Shown here: piece by piece, positions 49,389-58,453 of the stretch
Numbering within the stretch: the first letter of the stretch is position 1
Layout: each line of letters begins with the position of its first letter
Assembly: GCA_028285205.1 (NCBI GenBank)
Contig: JANQQA010000252.1
Coordinates: 59,465 to 123,464 of the forward strand
From: Bythopirellula sp.
Lineage (GTDB): Bacteria > Planctomycetota > Planctomycetia > Pirellulales > Lacipirellulaceae
Length of the DNA stretch: 64,000 nucleotides
Direction: 5' to 3'
Position numbers and translations under genes: made by a program
Notes under the pieces: generated by a model
The model's input: only the letters and a program-made list of their open reading frames with translations
Databases searched by the model: none
What the model was told of the DNA's origin: nothing

Positions 49389-49531
49389 CGGACTCCACAT
49401 TGACGGAGCGCTCAAGTTGCTAAGTCAACTTCGGCCAACTTTCGCAGTCACCCATTGATGGTGGGCGGCTGGCATCTTTTTGGCGCGCGAAATGCTGTTT
49501 TGAGAAACTTCCAAATTCTTCAAAGATTCTG

Positions 49532-49559
49532 TTGGGAGATCTTGCCTTTTGGATATAAT
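49532..49559 (+). promoter_or_regulatory. Sigma70-type promoter
   Basis: TTGGGA (49532-49537), 16-bp spacer, TATAAT (49554-49559). Confidence 0.6.
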
Positions 49560-49606
49560 AAGGGCAAATAGGTCGCTTCTTTCTCTCGATTCGTCAGGAG
49601 GCCTTT

Positions 49607-49642
49607 ATGGATAATCCGCCAGACAATCAGTCGGAAGCTTGA
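49607..49642 (+). CDS. Possible leader peptide
   Basis: ATG followed by 10 codons and TGA (MDNPPDNQSEA), with a consensus AGGAGG 5 nt upstream. The strength of the ribosome binding site is what supports it. Either a leader peptide or the N-terminus of a frameshifted gene. Confidence 0.35.
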   Translation: MDNPPDNQSEA

Positions 49643-49936
49643 GCTTCGCCCACCTTAGTTTCTCAAGCTTCCCCTCCGTTCTTCGTCACTTCTACGCCTT
49701 GAGAAATATTGCTATCTACTCGTTCTGTTGATGTTACAGACGAGCAACTCCGGTGAGACCGTCGGTCTGAGATCGACGACGGTTGATAGGATGTGCACCT
49801 AACGTTGCACGATCTTGCCAGTCGGGTTAAACGCCCATCGATTGGTGAACGTGTTGAACAGTACCCCAATGGGTAACGCACAGCTATCAATGGCCGTTGG
49901 TCGAAACTGACTGGTCCCCTTCTCTCGGCTAGTACA

Positions 49937-49976
49937 ATGCCTCGCCGCCTCTCCTTGTGCGGCGAGGTTTTTTTGT
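49937..49976 (+). terminator. Rho-independent terminator
   Basis: CCTCGCCGC / GCGGCGAGG, perfect 9-bp stem with a 10-nt loop, followed by seven T on the plus strand. The downstream gene is on the minus strand and ends at 49981, so it terminates a transcript coming from the left. Confidence 0.85.
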
Positions 49977-49980
49977 GCCG

Positions 49981-51024
49981 TTACAAGCGCCGCAGTCCGT
50001 CCTCGGTCATCGGTGTCGGTATCTCCGCGTCGAGTTGATCGATGCGGGTGAGCGTTTCGTCGTCGAGCACCACTTCGGCGGCTTGCAGGTTGTCTTCCAG
50101 TTGATCGAGACTGCTGACGCCGATGATCGTCGAAGCGACGAAGTCGTGTTGTTTACTCCAGGCAACACAGAGAGTGGTCACCGACAGCGACGCTTCCTCG
50201 GCGATGCTCATCAGTCGGCTAGCCGTCTCAAGCGTCCGCGGGTTGACGAACCGCCGTGCCATGCGTTGTTGTCGTTCGCCGCCAATCGCCAAGTAGTCGG
50301 TGAATCGCGCCCCCGGCGGGTTGTCGCCTTCGCCGCAGTATTTGCCCGTGAGCACGCCGCCACCAAGCGGCGAGTAAGGCAGCAGGCTCAAACCCTCGCG
50401 CCGGCAGACCTGCGCTAGCTCACTCTCGCAGCGCCGATTGATCAGTGAAAAGTTGTTCTGCACCGTGTCGTAGCGGCGCAAGTTGTGCTTTTCGGCCGCC
50501 TGTAGGCTCTTCATCACGCCCCAACAGGTTTCGTTACTGCAGCCAAGCACGCGGACTTTCCCTTCGTCAATCAGTTTGGTTAGCGCCGCGAGCGTATCTT
50601 CGTAGCGCATGCCATGATCGGGCCAGTGCGTTTGGTACAAATCGAGATAGTCGGTCTGCAATCGACGGAGCGACCCCTCGATCGCGATCCGAATCTGATG
50701 CCCATCAAGTGCCGTCAGGCTGTTGCGCACTGGTGGTGGGAACCAACCGTGACCTGGGCCGGTGACCTTCGTGGCCAAAATGACCGCATCGCGAGGTTTG
50801 GTCTTTAGCCAACGACCGACGATTTCCTCGGTCACGCCGACGGTCTCGTCATCGGGCGGCACGGGATAGATTTCCGCCACATCGAGGAAGTTCACGCCTC
50901 GCTCGTAAGCCGCGTCCATAATCCGAAACGACTCGGCCTCATCCGCCTGCGCGCCGAAAGTCATCGTTCCCAAACAGATTTCCGAGACGGTAATTCCGCT
51001 CTGTCCAAGTCGTCTTCGCTGCAT
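49981..51024 (-). CDS. Aldo/keto reductase
   Basis: 347 residues from the ATG at 51024 ([13 protein letters not shown]), with GAGAGG about 5 nt upstream; a TTG further upstream is rejected. The catalytic tetrad of the family is visible: Asp and Tyr in [10 protein letters not shown], Lys in LATKVTG, His in [21 protein letters not shown] and [15 protein letters not shown] are the NADP-binding and barrel signatures of the Tas/YajO-like subgroup. It reduces aldehydes or ketones with NADPH in the cytoplasm; substrate unknown. Confidence 0.93.
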   Translation of the reverse strand: MQRRRLGQSGITVSEICLGTMTFGAQADEAESFRIMDAAYERGVNFLDVAEIYPVPPDDETVGVTEEIVGRWLKTKPRDAVILATKVTGPGHGWFPPPVRNSLTALDGHQIRIAIEGSLRRLQTDYLDLYQTHWPDHGMRYEDTLAALTKLIDEGKVRVLGCSNETCWGVMKSLQAAEKHNLRRYDTVQNNFSLINRRCESELAQVCRREGLSLLPYSPLGGGVLTGKYCGEGDNPPGARFTDYLAIGGERQQRMARRFVNPRTLETASRLMSIAEEASLSVTTLCVAWSKQHDFVASTIIGVSSLDQLEDNLQAAEVVLDDETLTRIDQLDAEIPTPMTEDGLRRL

Positions 51025-51243
51025 TCTAACCTCTCTCAAACCATGCCAGTCGCTTGCACATCCTCATCCCCAGCACGAGGTTACCAGATTGCGATGGCCG
51101 TGGGTATGCAGCGGACGACGCTAGATTTCTCGTCTCGACCTGAAACTGGTATAAATGCGGCAGCAGACTGAGTGAAACAGACCTGCGGAGCGATTCGTTA
51201 GCGGACGTCATGGTCATCGCACCCAGAACGGAGGTACTACCCA

Positions 51244-52407
51244 ATGCAGCGCTGCTTAACTACGATCTTCGCTTCGTTTCTCCTGGTCGGATCGCTTCCG
51301 ACGGCTGCCATAGCGCAGCGGGACATCGACGACATTGATAACCCCGACAGTATCTCTTCGATCAGTGCTGGACTGACAGAAAGTGAAATGTCAGCCGTCG
51401 ATGATTCTGTGAATCGTGCTTTGCAGTGGCTAGCCAAGCAGCAAAATCTAAACCGGGATGGATCTCTTCCTACCATGCCTTCGGGCCAGCCGGCAATCAC
51501 AAGCCTGACCGTGATGGCATATCTGTCTGCCGGCCACACGCTTGAAGGCGGAAGCTACGCGAAAGGTCTGCGGGACGCCGTCGACTTCGCACTCGGTTGT
51601 CAGCAGGAAAACGGGTTGCTTTCTTCGCAAAGAACTCGACCCTTTACGGAAAGATACAACGGTTCGCACACAGCGTACTACAATCACGGCATTACCGGGC
51701 TGATGCTGTGCGAAGCGTATGGCATGACCGGAGCTGAACAATCGAAGAAGATTGAGCAAGCGATTCCCAAAGCGATCGAGATCCTACGTGCCGGCCAATA
51801 CAACAAACGACGAAAAGCTGATCAAGGTGGCTGGCAGTACTACACATTCCACCTCGATGTCGACGCAGACATGTCAGCCACGACCTGGCAACTGATGTTC
51901 CTGCGATCCGCAAAGAACGCCGGCTTCGACGTGCCCGAGCAGATGGTACAAGATGCGATGAAGTTCGCGGAGCGTTGCTACGATCCTCGGCGCAAAATCT
52001 TCAATTACGGGAACTTTGGCCGGGAACGCTACACGACGGTGGGCTCGGTAGGTGGCGGCATTCTCTCGCTTTCCATGGGTGGCGACCATGGTTCCGAGAT
52101 GGCCAACAACGCGGGAAATTGGCTACTACGGCAACCGTTCGAGAACTACAATTCCTACATCAGCGCGGGTGGTAACTACCACTATGGTCTGTACTACGCC
52201 AGCCATGCTTCTTATCAACTCGGCGGCAGGTACTGGCGTGAACTCTATCCACGAATTGTGAACGTGCTGCTCAAGAATCAACGAGCCGACGGGTCGTGGC
52301 CCGCCGAAGCGGGCATCGGACGGCCGTACGGTCAGTGCTACTCGACTGCGCTGGGGGTGCTTGCCCTCACGCCCTCGTACCAACTACTGCCGATCTACCA
52401 ACGCTAA
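51244..52407 (+). CDS. Exported squalene-cyclase/prenyltransferase-repeat protein
   Basis: 387 residues with signal peptide MQRCLTTIFASFLLVGSLPT and cleavage near AIA-QR. The mature part is built of alpha-alpha hairpins: VNRALQWLAKQQNLNRDGSLP, ALGCQQENGLLSS, QGGWQYYTFHLDVDADMSATTWQLMFLRSAK, GNWLLRQPF and LLKNQRADGSWPAEAG, the QW-like repeats of terpene cyclases. Family members of this exported type in planctomycetes have no catalytic Asp-rich motif that I can see, so they are probably binding scaffolds. Own ribosome binding site GGAGG. Confidence 0.85.
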   Translation: MQRCLTTIFASFLLVGSLPTAAIAQRDIDDIDNPDSISSISAGLTESEMSAVDDSVNRALQWLAKQQNLNRDGSLPTMPSGQPAITSLTVMAYLSAGHTLEGGSYAKGLRDAVDFALGCQQENGLLSSQRTRPFTERYNGSHTAYYNHGITGLMLCEAYGMTGAEQSKKIEQAIPKAIEILRAGQYNKRRKADQGGWQYYTFHLDVDADMSATTWQLMFLRSAKNAGFDVPEQMVQDAMKFAERCYDPRRKIFNYGNFGRERYTTVGSVGGGILSLSMGGDHGSEMANNAGNWLLRQPFENYNSYISAGGNYHYGLYYASHASYQLGGRYWRELYPRIVNVLLKNQRADGSWPAEAGIGRPYGQCYSTALGVLALTPSYQLLPIYQR

Positions 52408-52419
52408 CGACAGCTGCCG

Positions 52420-52629
52420 TTAGTTCGTGAAGAAGTCAAACACATTACCCAGCGTTGACGTAGTCGCCTTATAGATTTCTGTGTACCCACAGTGCGTACA
52501 CGAAACGGTCGAGAACTTCTTGTTCTGCACGTCAAAGATTTTAGCGAAGGCGCCGCCGGTGGCGCGGAACTCGTCCGTCTCGAAGTCGCGATGCGAACAT
52601 TTGGGGCAGCCCCAATTTTCGTGTTCCAT
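52420..52629 (-). CDS. Small zinc-ribbon protein (DUF2082-like)
   Basis: 69 residues from the ATG at 52629 (GGGAGAAAAGA upstream). Two Cys pairs, CPKCSH and CTHCGY, with TDEFRATGGAFAKIFDVQNK between, match the nucleic-acid-binding zinc-ribbon family PF09855. Cytoplasmic. Partner unknown. Confidence 0.8.
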   Translation of the reverse strand: MEHENWGCPKCSHRDFETDEFRATGGAFAKIFDVQNKKFSTVSCTHCGYTEIYKATTSTLGNVFDFFTN

Positions 52630-52735
52630 TCTTTTCTCCCATTTGGTCTGATGAATTGCTACAGACGCTATTCGCTGGCAAAGCGGGAATCTTGCCGACG
52701 CTGCGCGGAATTCCCATGCACCCAAGTATCAGAAA

Positions 52736-53857
52736 TCACCGGCACTTACAGCAAGAGCACACAAACAGAGAGGCAATAAATAGCCCCGCGGAACTAGGCT
52801 CCGGCACGACAACTGACTGCAGGCCACCGCTGCCGGTGTACTGCTGCTGCCAGGCCAGTACGTCGGCCCCGTCGGTGTCGTTGTCACTGTCGGTGTCACC
52901 GGTGCTGTCGGAACCGTAACCGGCGCGCAGTCGGACGAGGTCGTCGATGTCGACATCGCCATCCTTGTCGAAATCGGCAGAGGCAAATTCGGTGTCAGCA
53001 GAGAAGATCGCGATATCATTCGGATTGAAGAAACCGTCGTTGACGGACGTGTTGTCCACGATCGTCGTCAACGCCTTGGTGTCCGGGTCGAATCGAAATA
53101 CGCCCATCTTCTCATTCACTTCGCCCGAGAAGAGGATGTCACCCGCGGAGTCGACTTGCAGATCGTCAATAAAGGTATACACTTCCGAGTCGAGTTCGAC
53201 GCCCACACCAGTACTCGGATCAACACGGTAGAAACTTGCTTCCGTGGAGGTGGCCAGGTAGAGCATCCCGTCAGGTCCCAAGTCGACGTGACCGAACATG
53301 CCACTTGGGAAGTTCCCGACTTGCGTAAACCCAGCGCCCGGCACGAAAACACCGAGCGCATCAAAGAACTCCGTCAGGAAGATGTTGCCATCAGGATCTG
53401 ATACCGCGTCGCTCGGTCCGAAGAAATCCTCGGTGTACAAGCTACTCTCGGCTCCGGTCGTCGGGTCGACACGAACGAGTTCGTCTGGAGCAACGGCGAT
53501 CAAATCACCACTCGAATGGAGCGTAAGCTCCAGCGGAGTGAAAGAAAGTTGATCAACATGCGTGATCTGGCCGGAAGAGAAATCGAATCGATACAGATCC
53601 GAGAAGTCCATAATGTAGGCAGTGTCCGCATCAGCGATTGCCAGGTGCTGGCCAGCAACCTCATCAAAAACGGGGGAGTCCAACAAATCGATGGCAGTAC
53701 CCCCAGAGGTCGGGATTTGATAGAGCTCCTCGAAAAACTCGGGAACGATAATCGCGCCCTCGGTCAGCTGCGCTTCGACACGACCAGACAAGGTCGTGGC
53801 GATCGCTAGTACGGCGATCGCGAACTGGCCTAAGAAACTGCGTACAGCCACACGCAT
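52736..53857 (-). CDS. Exported beta-propeller with dockerin-like loop and PEP-CTERM tail
   Basis: 373 residues, signal peptide MRVAVRSFLGQFAIAVLAIA with cleavage near VEA-QL. Six or so propeller-like repeats such as LIAVAPDELVRVDPTTGAES, SDPDGNIFLTEFFDALGVF and GPDGMLYLATSTEASFYRVD are followed by two calcium-loop repeats, ADFDKDGDVDIDDLVRLRAG and DTDSDNDTDGADVLAWQQQY (dockerin type I-like). The end VVVPEPSSAGLFIASLFVCS then CKCR is a PEP-CTERM-like signal with an unusual Cys-rich basic tail. A surface sugar-binding role is possible. ATG at 53857. Confidence 0.82.
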   Translation of the reverse strand: MRVAVRSFLGQFAIAVLAIATTLSGRVEAQLTEGAIIVPEFFEELYQIPTSGGTAIDLLDSPVFDEVAGQHLAIADADTAYIMDFSDLYRFDFSSGQITHVDQLSFTPLELTLHSSGDLIAVAPDELVRVDPTTGAESSLYTEDFFGPSDAVSDPDGNIFLTEFFDALGVFVPGAGFTQVGNFPSGMFGHVDLGPDGMLYLATSTEASFYRVDPSTGVGVELDSEVYTFIDDLQVDSAGDILFSGEVNEKMGVFRFDPDTKALTTIVDNTSVNDGFFNPNDIAIFSADTEFASADFDKDGDVDIDDLVRLRAGYGSDSTGDTDSDNDTDGADVLAWQQQYTGSGGLQSVVVPEPSSAGLFIASLFVCSCCKCR

Positions 53858-53980
53858 CAATCTGCCCCCAAGGTACTGCTCCTGCCACCGATACCGCAGC
53901 GGTGACCAGCCTCGATTATGTTCGATAGGGGCAATTACTTCAACAAGAGCGAGGATACCAGAGCATTGCAGGCAGAATGG

Positions 53981-55117
53981 CTATTTGATCGGCAATTCGC
54001 GATTCCTTGACACGACGCCTCGCAGTACACGTCCCGGGTCACGAGCGATCTTGTCAGATGCGACCCAGACGTTGTAAAGAATCTGCTGGATCCGCCGCTC
54101 GATCGTGGGATCGGTGATCACGCCGCGGACCTCGGTGATTGTCGCGGTAACCTGACTCATCGCTTGCGATGCCTGACTAACCGTCGCGGCCAGGCCGCGA
54201 TAGAGCTCGTCGTCGTGGATTAATTTGCCAATCGTGCCGTCTTTGCTGTTGAGGTTTTTGGCCAGCAGCGCGACTTCCCCGAGGAGTTCGCTGAGGTTGT
54301 CGACGCTCAGCTCCATGGCGTTGACGATCTCGGGACCGCGTTCACCCAGCGGCTTGGTCAGGCCTTGCAAGTTCTTCAAGTTTTCGTCGGCAGACACTAC
54401 GGCCTGTTCGAGCACCTGCAAGATCTCTTTCGCGTCGTTGATCACTGTGGGCAGTTGCGCTAACCCGTCCTTGAGCTGCGCTTTGAATTGCTCGTCACCC
54501 ACGACGTCGTTGAGATTCGCCGTCAAGCTGCTAAAGTTGCCCATCGCCGTCTCGGTGGAAGTCAACAGGCGATCGATGCGTTGCGGGTCCTGCTCTCCGA
54601 GAACCGTGTTGAGCCGATTGGCCAACTCCGCCACTTCGCCACCTGCTCGACCGAGTTCCTGGATCGTTAGTTTGAGGTCTCCCTGCAGATTGGCCATCAA
54701 GTCGAGCGGACTTGGGTTGTACATGCCGCGCAATGGTGGGCCGCCCGGTTGCACCTGTTGAGCGCCTTGCGGTGGGCCGGCGGGCGTGAATTCGACGACG
54801 GCATCGCCGATCAGCGACGTTTGAATCCGCGCGATCTCGTTGGTCTTAACACCTTTGCCTTCCTGGACGTTGATTGTGAGCAGCGCGCCCGCGTCGGTGT
54901 CTTCCACAGTGTCAACGCGTCCGATCAGGATGCCGCGCCGTCGTACGGGCGTGTCGGGCGCAACGCCCGGCGCCTGCGGCACGAGCACTTGAAGTTGATA
55001 CTGATTCTGGAAGGGCAACAGGGAGATGTCGCTGGTCATGACCACCAACAGTGCGGTTACAAGCACCGTCGCAACTACGACTACGCCCACTTTGAATTGT
55101 TTGGATCGATCTTCCAT
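53981..55117 (-). CDS. MlaD-like MCE-domain protein of lipid transport
   Basis: 378 residues from the ATG at 55117 (GGAG 9 nt upstream). One N-terminal membrane helix (VGVVVVATVLVTALLVVMTS, about 9-28) anchors an MCE domain (FQNQYQLQVLVPQAPGVAPD... IGRVDTVED, about 35-115), followed by a long helical tail with repeated L-x-x-x-L heptads, as in large MCE proteins. MlaD proteins bind lipid between membranes and work with the MlaF ATPase and MlaE permease, which are directly upstream. MlaB and MlaC equivalents are not next to it. Confidence 0.88.
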   Translation of the reverse strand: MEDRSKQFKVGVVVVATVLVTALLVVMTSDISLLPFQNQYQLQVLVPQAPGVAPDTPVRRRGILIGRVDTVEDTDAGALLTINVQEGKGVKTNEIARIQTSLIGDAVVEFTPAGPPQGAQQVQPGGPPLRGMYNPSPLDLMANLQGDLKLTIQELGRAGGEVAELANRLNTVLGEQDPQRIDRLLTSTETAMGNFSSLTANLNDVVGDEQFKAQLKDGLAQLPTVINDAKEILQVLEQAVVSADENLKNLQGLTKPLGERGPEIVNAMELSVDNLSELLGEVALLAKNLNSKDGTIGKLIHDDELYRGLAATVSQASQAMSQVTATITEVRGVITDPTIERRIQQILYNVWVASDKIARDPGRVLRGVVSRNRELPIK

Positions 55118-55159
55118 GATTTCGCTCCGGCGAGGCATTGCCTCGCGGTTGTTCCGTGG

Positions 55160-55972
55160 TCACCCTTCAGCTTTCGCACTTCTCATTTCCATCAACCGGT
55201 CGCCTGCTTCACCGCGGACGAACTGCGTGACACGTTGGTCGTCGGCAACGTCGAGCTGCGCCGGTGCACCGTCGTACAGGACTTGTGGCTCGTCGCCCTC
55301 GAGTCGTGTTCTTGGATAAAGCATGATCACCCGATCAGCCACCTTGCGGGCCGTCTTCATGTCGTGGGTGACAATGATGCTCGTTACGCCAAAATGCTCA
55401 CGTGTGTGCATCATCAGCTCATTGATCACGTCGCTCACGATCGGATCAAGCCCCGTCGTCGGTTCGTCGTACAACACGACCTCGGGATTCATCACCAGCG
55501 CTCGCGCGACGCCCACACGCTTGCGCATGCCGCCCGAAAGCTCTGCCGGACGCTTCGAGAGCACGCTGGTCGGCAAACCGACTTCCGCCAAACAGCTCAA
55601 CATGGCTTGCTCGTGCTCCTTGCGTTGAGCCGGTTTGTGCTGTCGGAGTGGGAACAAAATGTTCTCGGCAATCGACATGCTGTCAAACAGCGCCGCATTC
55701 TGAAACACGAAGCCAAACCGCGTGCGCTGCTGGGCTAGTTCTTGCTCGCTGAAGCGATCGATTCGCTTGCCGTCGAACTCGACGAAACCCTGCTGCGGTC
55801 GCACCAAGCCGATGATCGACTTCAGTAGCACCGTCTTGCCGCAGCCACTCTCGCCAATGATCGCCAACGTCTGCCCGCGCGGCACCGACAGCGAAATATC
55901 GCGCAGTACCTGCTGTCGCCCGAAGCGGACGTGCAAGTCGTGAATGTCAATAATGGGTTCGGCTGCTACCAT
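55160..55972 (-). CDS. MlaF-like ABC transporter ATP-binding protein
   Basis: 270 residues. Walker A GESGCGKTVLLK (near 38), Q-loop FGFVFQNAALFDSMS, signature LSGGMRKRVGVARAL (near 145), Walker B VVLYDEPTTGLDP (near 165) and H-switch IIVTHDM. The signature and length fit MlaF-type retrograde lipid-transport ATPases. It sits between MlaE (110 bp upstream) and MlaD (42 bp downstream) on one strand, probably one operon. Confidence 0.93.
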   Translation of the reverse strand: MVAAEPIIDIHDLHVRFGRQQVLRDISLSVPRGQTLAIIGESGCGKTVLLKSIIGLVRPQQGFVEFDGKRIDRFSEQELAQQRTRFGFVFQNAALFDSMSIAENILFPLRQHKPAQRKEHEQAMLSCLAEVGLPTSVLSKRPAELSGGMRKRVGVARALVMNPEVVLYDEPTTGLDPIVSDVINELMMHTREHFGVTSIIVTHDMKTARKVADRVIMLYPRTRLEGDEPQVLYDGAPAQLDVADDQRVTQFVRGEAGDRLMEMRSAKAEG

Positions 55973-56082
55973 TTGGATTCAACTTACATACAAATCAACG
56001 AGTTGCGACCGTTAGGAATTAATCAGCGAACAGCGAACGGTTAGCGCTCCCTGACGGTCGCGGCCCTGCTTTCATTCCTTGT

Positions 56083-56958
56083 TCATCCCGCCAATGACAT
56101 TGCCATTTGGCTCTGCGGCCAAATCACGGTGTAAATCTTGTCCAGCACAATACTGAGAACTAGATCCAGCACGATGATCACGACAAACGACTGCACAAAT
56201 GCCGAGGTGGCTGCATTGCCCACGCCTTCGGCACCCGGCTCGCAATGAAAGCCGCGATAACAGCTAACTAATCCAATCGTCGCGCCGAAGAATACGCTCT
56301 TCACCACGCCGTAAAACAAATCCCAATTCTCGGTAAACAGCTTGCCGTTGGCCACGTAATGATGCATGTCGATGTCGAGGATAAACACGCTATAGATCAA
56401 CCCTCCCATCACACCCATGAACACGGCCATGATCGTCAGCGAAGGAATTAACAACAGGCAGCTCAGGAAACGGGGCACCACCAGGTATTGGATCGGATTG
56501 GCGCCCATGCTGGAGAGCGCGTCGATCTGCTCAGTAACGCGCATGGTGCCCAGTTCTGCGGCCATCGCGCTACCGACACGACCGGCGAGCATTGTGGCCG
56601 CCAGCACAGGGCCGAGTTCTCGGAACATCGATCTATTGATCACGCCGCCCAGCTGCGTTTCCATGCCGAATTCACGGAACTGCGTGTAGGACTGTACGGC
56701 CAGGACCATGCCGATGAACGTGCCCGTCAGTGCCACCACGGGCAGACTGAGCACGCCGATTTGGTACATGTTGCCGAAAAGCGTTTCTCGACGTGGCAGC
56801 CGCGTGGTCAGCCAGATCAGCGTCCGCCACACAAACCAAGCCATGTCGAAGAAAGTGTCGATCGCGCCGAGCACGGCGGCGCCAAGATCGGCGATCGAAT
56901 CGTACAGCCCACCCAGCAGCCCGCGCCGGCGCGGAGCCGTTTCGTAACCAGTCGACAT
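56083..56958 (-). CDS. MlaE-like permease
   Basis: 291 residues with five or six membrane helices. Typical MlaE core: GVLSLPVVALTGTFIGMVLA, LGPVLAATMLAGRVGSAMAAE, LGTMRVTEQIDALSSMG, NPIQYLVVPRFLSCLLLIPS and GLVSCYRGFHCEPGAEGVG. GAGGGGGAA precedes the ATG. It is the permease subunit of the MCE lipid transporter encoded with the two genes downstream. Confidence 0.93.
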   Translation of the reverse strand: MSTGYETAPRRRGLLGGLYDSIADLGAAVLGAIDTFFDMAWFVWRTLIWLTTRLPRRETLFGNMYQIGVLSLPVVALTGTFIGMVLAVQSYTQFREFGMETQLGGVINRSMFRELGPVLAATMLAGRVGSAMAAELGTMRVTEQIDALSSMGANPIQYLVVPRFLSCLLLIPSLTIMAVFMGVMGGLIYSVFILDIDMHHYVANGKLFTENWDLFYGVVKSVFFGATIGLVSCYRGFHCEPGAEGVGNAATSAFVQSFVVIIVLDLVLSIVLDKIYTVIWPQSQMAMSLAG

Positions 56959-57322
56959 GTTTCCCCCTCAGTGTTCGCGACCGCGCGCAGTAAGCGCGCT
57001 AGAACTCGCTTCCATTCTTTTCGGCTGCGGAAGACATGCGGCTTGAGGGGAGTTTCTCGCTAGCAACAGCGTAAAAAAACCGGGCCAATCGCAGCGATTT
57101 AGGCGGAGGAACGATTCGAGCCAGCTAGAAATCGGAGAAACATGGCGCTCACAATGTGGCAAATCACAGACATCGGATACGCATCGGTTGATAGCTGCTG
57201 CTATAATGATCGGACCATCTTGCGTGGGCGGCGTTTCCGACGGAAGATGGATGCTCTTAGGGCCCTTTTCACTTCCACGTATGGTTTCCCCACGAAACCT
57301 GCTGCTGCGAAGGAGAGTCTCA
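56959..57322. other. Divergent intergenic region
   Basis: Between MlaE (minus) and DUF1559 (plus). Contains an extended -10 promoter (57199-57207) for the plus-strand gene. Nothing else recognised. Confidence 0.45.
57199..57207 (+). promoter_or_regulatory. Extended -10 promoter of a DUF1559 gene
   Basis: TGCTATAAT at 57199-57207, 116 bp before the start at 57323. No clear -35 at normal spacing. Confidence 0.45.
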
Positions 57323-58381
57323 ATGCGTTCGCTTCTCGACAGCCGGATCACTGGGCGATTGTTACCGACCGCGATCGGCCCGCGCACATGCGACGGACGA
57401 AGTCGGCCCGCCACACGACCGTACTCCGCCTTCACGCTCGTCGAGTTGCTCGTGGTGATTGCCATCATCGGCGTGCTCGTGGCGCTGCTGCTGCCAGCGG
57501 TGCAGGCGGCTCGCGAAGCCGCCCGGCGCACTGAGTGCACCAACAAGCTGCGGCAGTGGGGCATCGCGATGCAGAACCATCACGATACACGCGGATACTT
57601 TCCCGCAGGTACGATCTCCGAAGGTGGCACCGGTGTTAACCCTCAGGACCGCCGAACGTTTGTAAAATTAGTCTGGCCCTTCTTGGAAGAATCAAATCTG
57701 TTTTCCACCTACGACTTCGATGTGCCGTTTTGGCACCCCAATAATATGCCAGCGATGATGGCACAACCGGACATGTATTTCTGCCCGACAGATCGCGTTG
57801 GCGCATTTTGGAGAGGCGATCAGTACACGCGCTCGCGGGGCAACTATGTGGTTTGCTACAGCAACGGAGACTTTCTCACCAATCGCAACTATGCGAAAAC
57901 TGGCGAGATAGGTAGATCTCGGTTTCCCGAGTACATGCCGGCACCGTTCGCTGACTACCAGGAACGTGATGCTCCAGGGCACAACATGCGAAAGTTTGTT
58001 GACGGCTTGAGTCAGACCATGCTGATGTCGGAGGTGTTGGTCTCAATCAACGACGAAGATTGGGACGGTCGCGGCGATTTTCTCAATAACCACGCCGGCC
58101 ATTCAAACTACATGACGATTCACACGCCAAATAATTCGACCGACGTGGATCGCATGATCTGCAACGGTCCGGAGAGCGCCACGCGACCCGGCCCGTGTCG
58201 GAACTTCAACAACGGAGATGGCAGTGGCATGTACGCCACCGCCCGCAGCAGTCACCCCGGCGGCGTCACCGTGATGATGGGCGACGCGAGCGTGAATTTC
58301 ACCAACGACGAGATCGACCTAAATGTCTGGAAGTACATGGGCTCGATCGAGGATACGGTCGTGTTGGAGGCTGTGCAATAA
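57323..58381 (+). CDS. DUF1559 pseudopilin-like exported protein
   Basis: 352 residues from the ATG at 57323, chosen because AAGGAGAG lies about 6 nt upstream; longer frames from a TTG at 57188 are rejected. A long leader of 36 residues precedes FTLVELLVVIAIIGVLVALL, with Ala before the helix (YSA-FTLVE). AVQAAREAARRTECTNKLRQWGIAMQNHHD and the end HPGGVTVMMGDASVNFTND define DUF1559, though the last motif reads MGDAS rather than ADGS. It probably lies in the envelope like the other two. Confidence 0.88.
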   Translation: MRSLLDSRITGRLLPTAIGPRTCDGRSRPATRPYSAFTLVELLVVIAIIGVLVALLLPAVQAAREAARRTECTNKLRQWGIAMQNHHDTRGYFPAGTISEGGTGVNPQDRRTFVKLVWPFLEESNLFSTYDFDVPFWHPNNMPAMMAQPDMYFCPTDRVGAFWRGDQYTRSRGNYVVCYSNGDFLTNRNYAKTGEIGRSRFPEYMPAPFADYQERDAPGHNMRKFVDGLSQTMLMSEVLVSINDEDWDGRGDFLNNHAGHSNYMTIHTPNNSTDVDRMICNGPESATRPGPCRNFNNGDGSGMYATARSSHPGGVTVMMGDASVNFTNDEIDLNVWKYMGSIEDTVVLEAVQ

Positions 58382-58453
58382 GGCGCACGGACTGCCAGTC
58401 CGGTTCGTGCTTCAGATGCGCTCACCATTCCCGGGCACCAATGCCGCGTGCCC

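Larger units (their letters stand above)
49567..49976 (+). ncRNA. Candidate non-coding or leader RNA
   Basis: An about 400-nt plus-strand transcript is predicted from the promoter above to the terminator at 49937-49976. It includes AGGAGG at 49596-49601, a 5-nt gap and the frame MDNPPDNQSEA (49607-49642), and a hairpin TTTCTCAAG/CTTGAGAAA (49659-49667 / 49698-49706). It matches none of tmRNA, RNase P or 6S by the conserved pieces I know. It may instead be a decayed short gene. Confidence 0.4.
49389..49980. other. Intergenic region holding a promoter-to-terminator unit
   Basis: Contains a consensus promoter (49532-49559), a strong ribosome binding site with an 11-codon frame (49596-49642), a 9-bp hairpin, and a terminator on the plus strand (49937-49976). 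No long frame joins these. Confidence 0.55.

Noticed and set aside
49663..49890. 75-codon minus-strand frame
   Set aside because: Arg/Ser-rich antisense composition; the promoter and terminator in this region point to the plus strand.
54749..55738. 329-codon plus-strand frame
   Set aside because: Antisense shadow of the MlaD and MlaF genes; His/Arg-rich composition.
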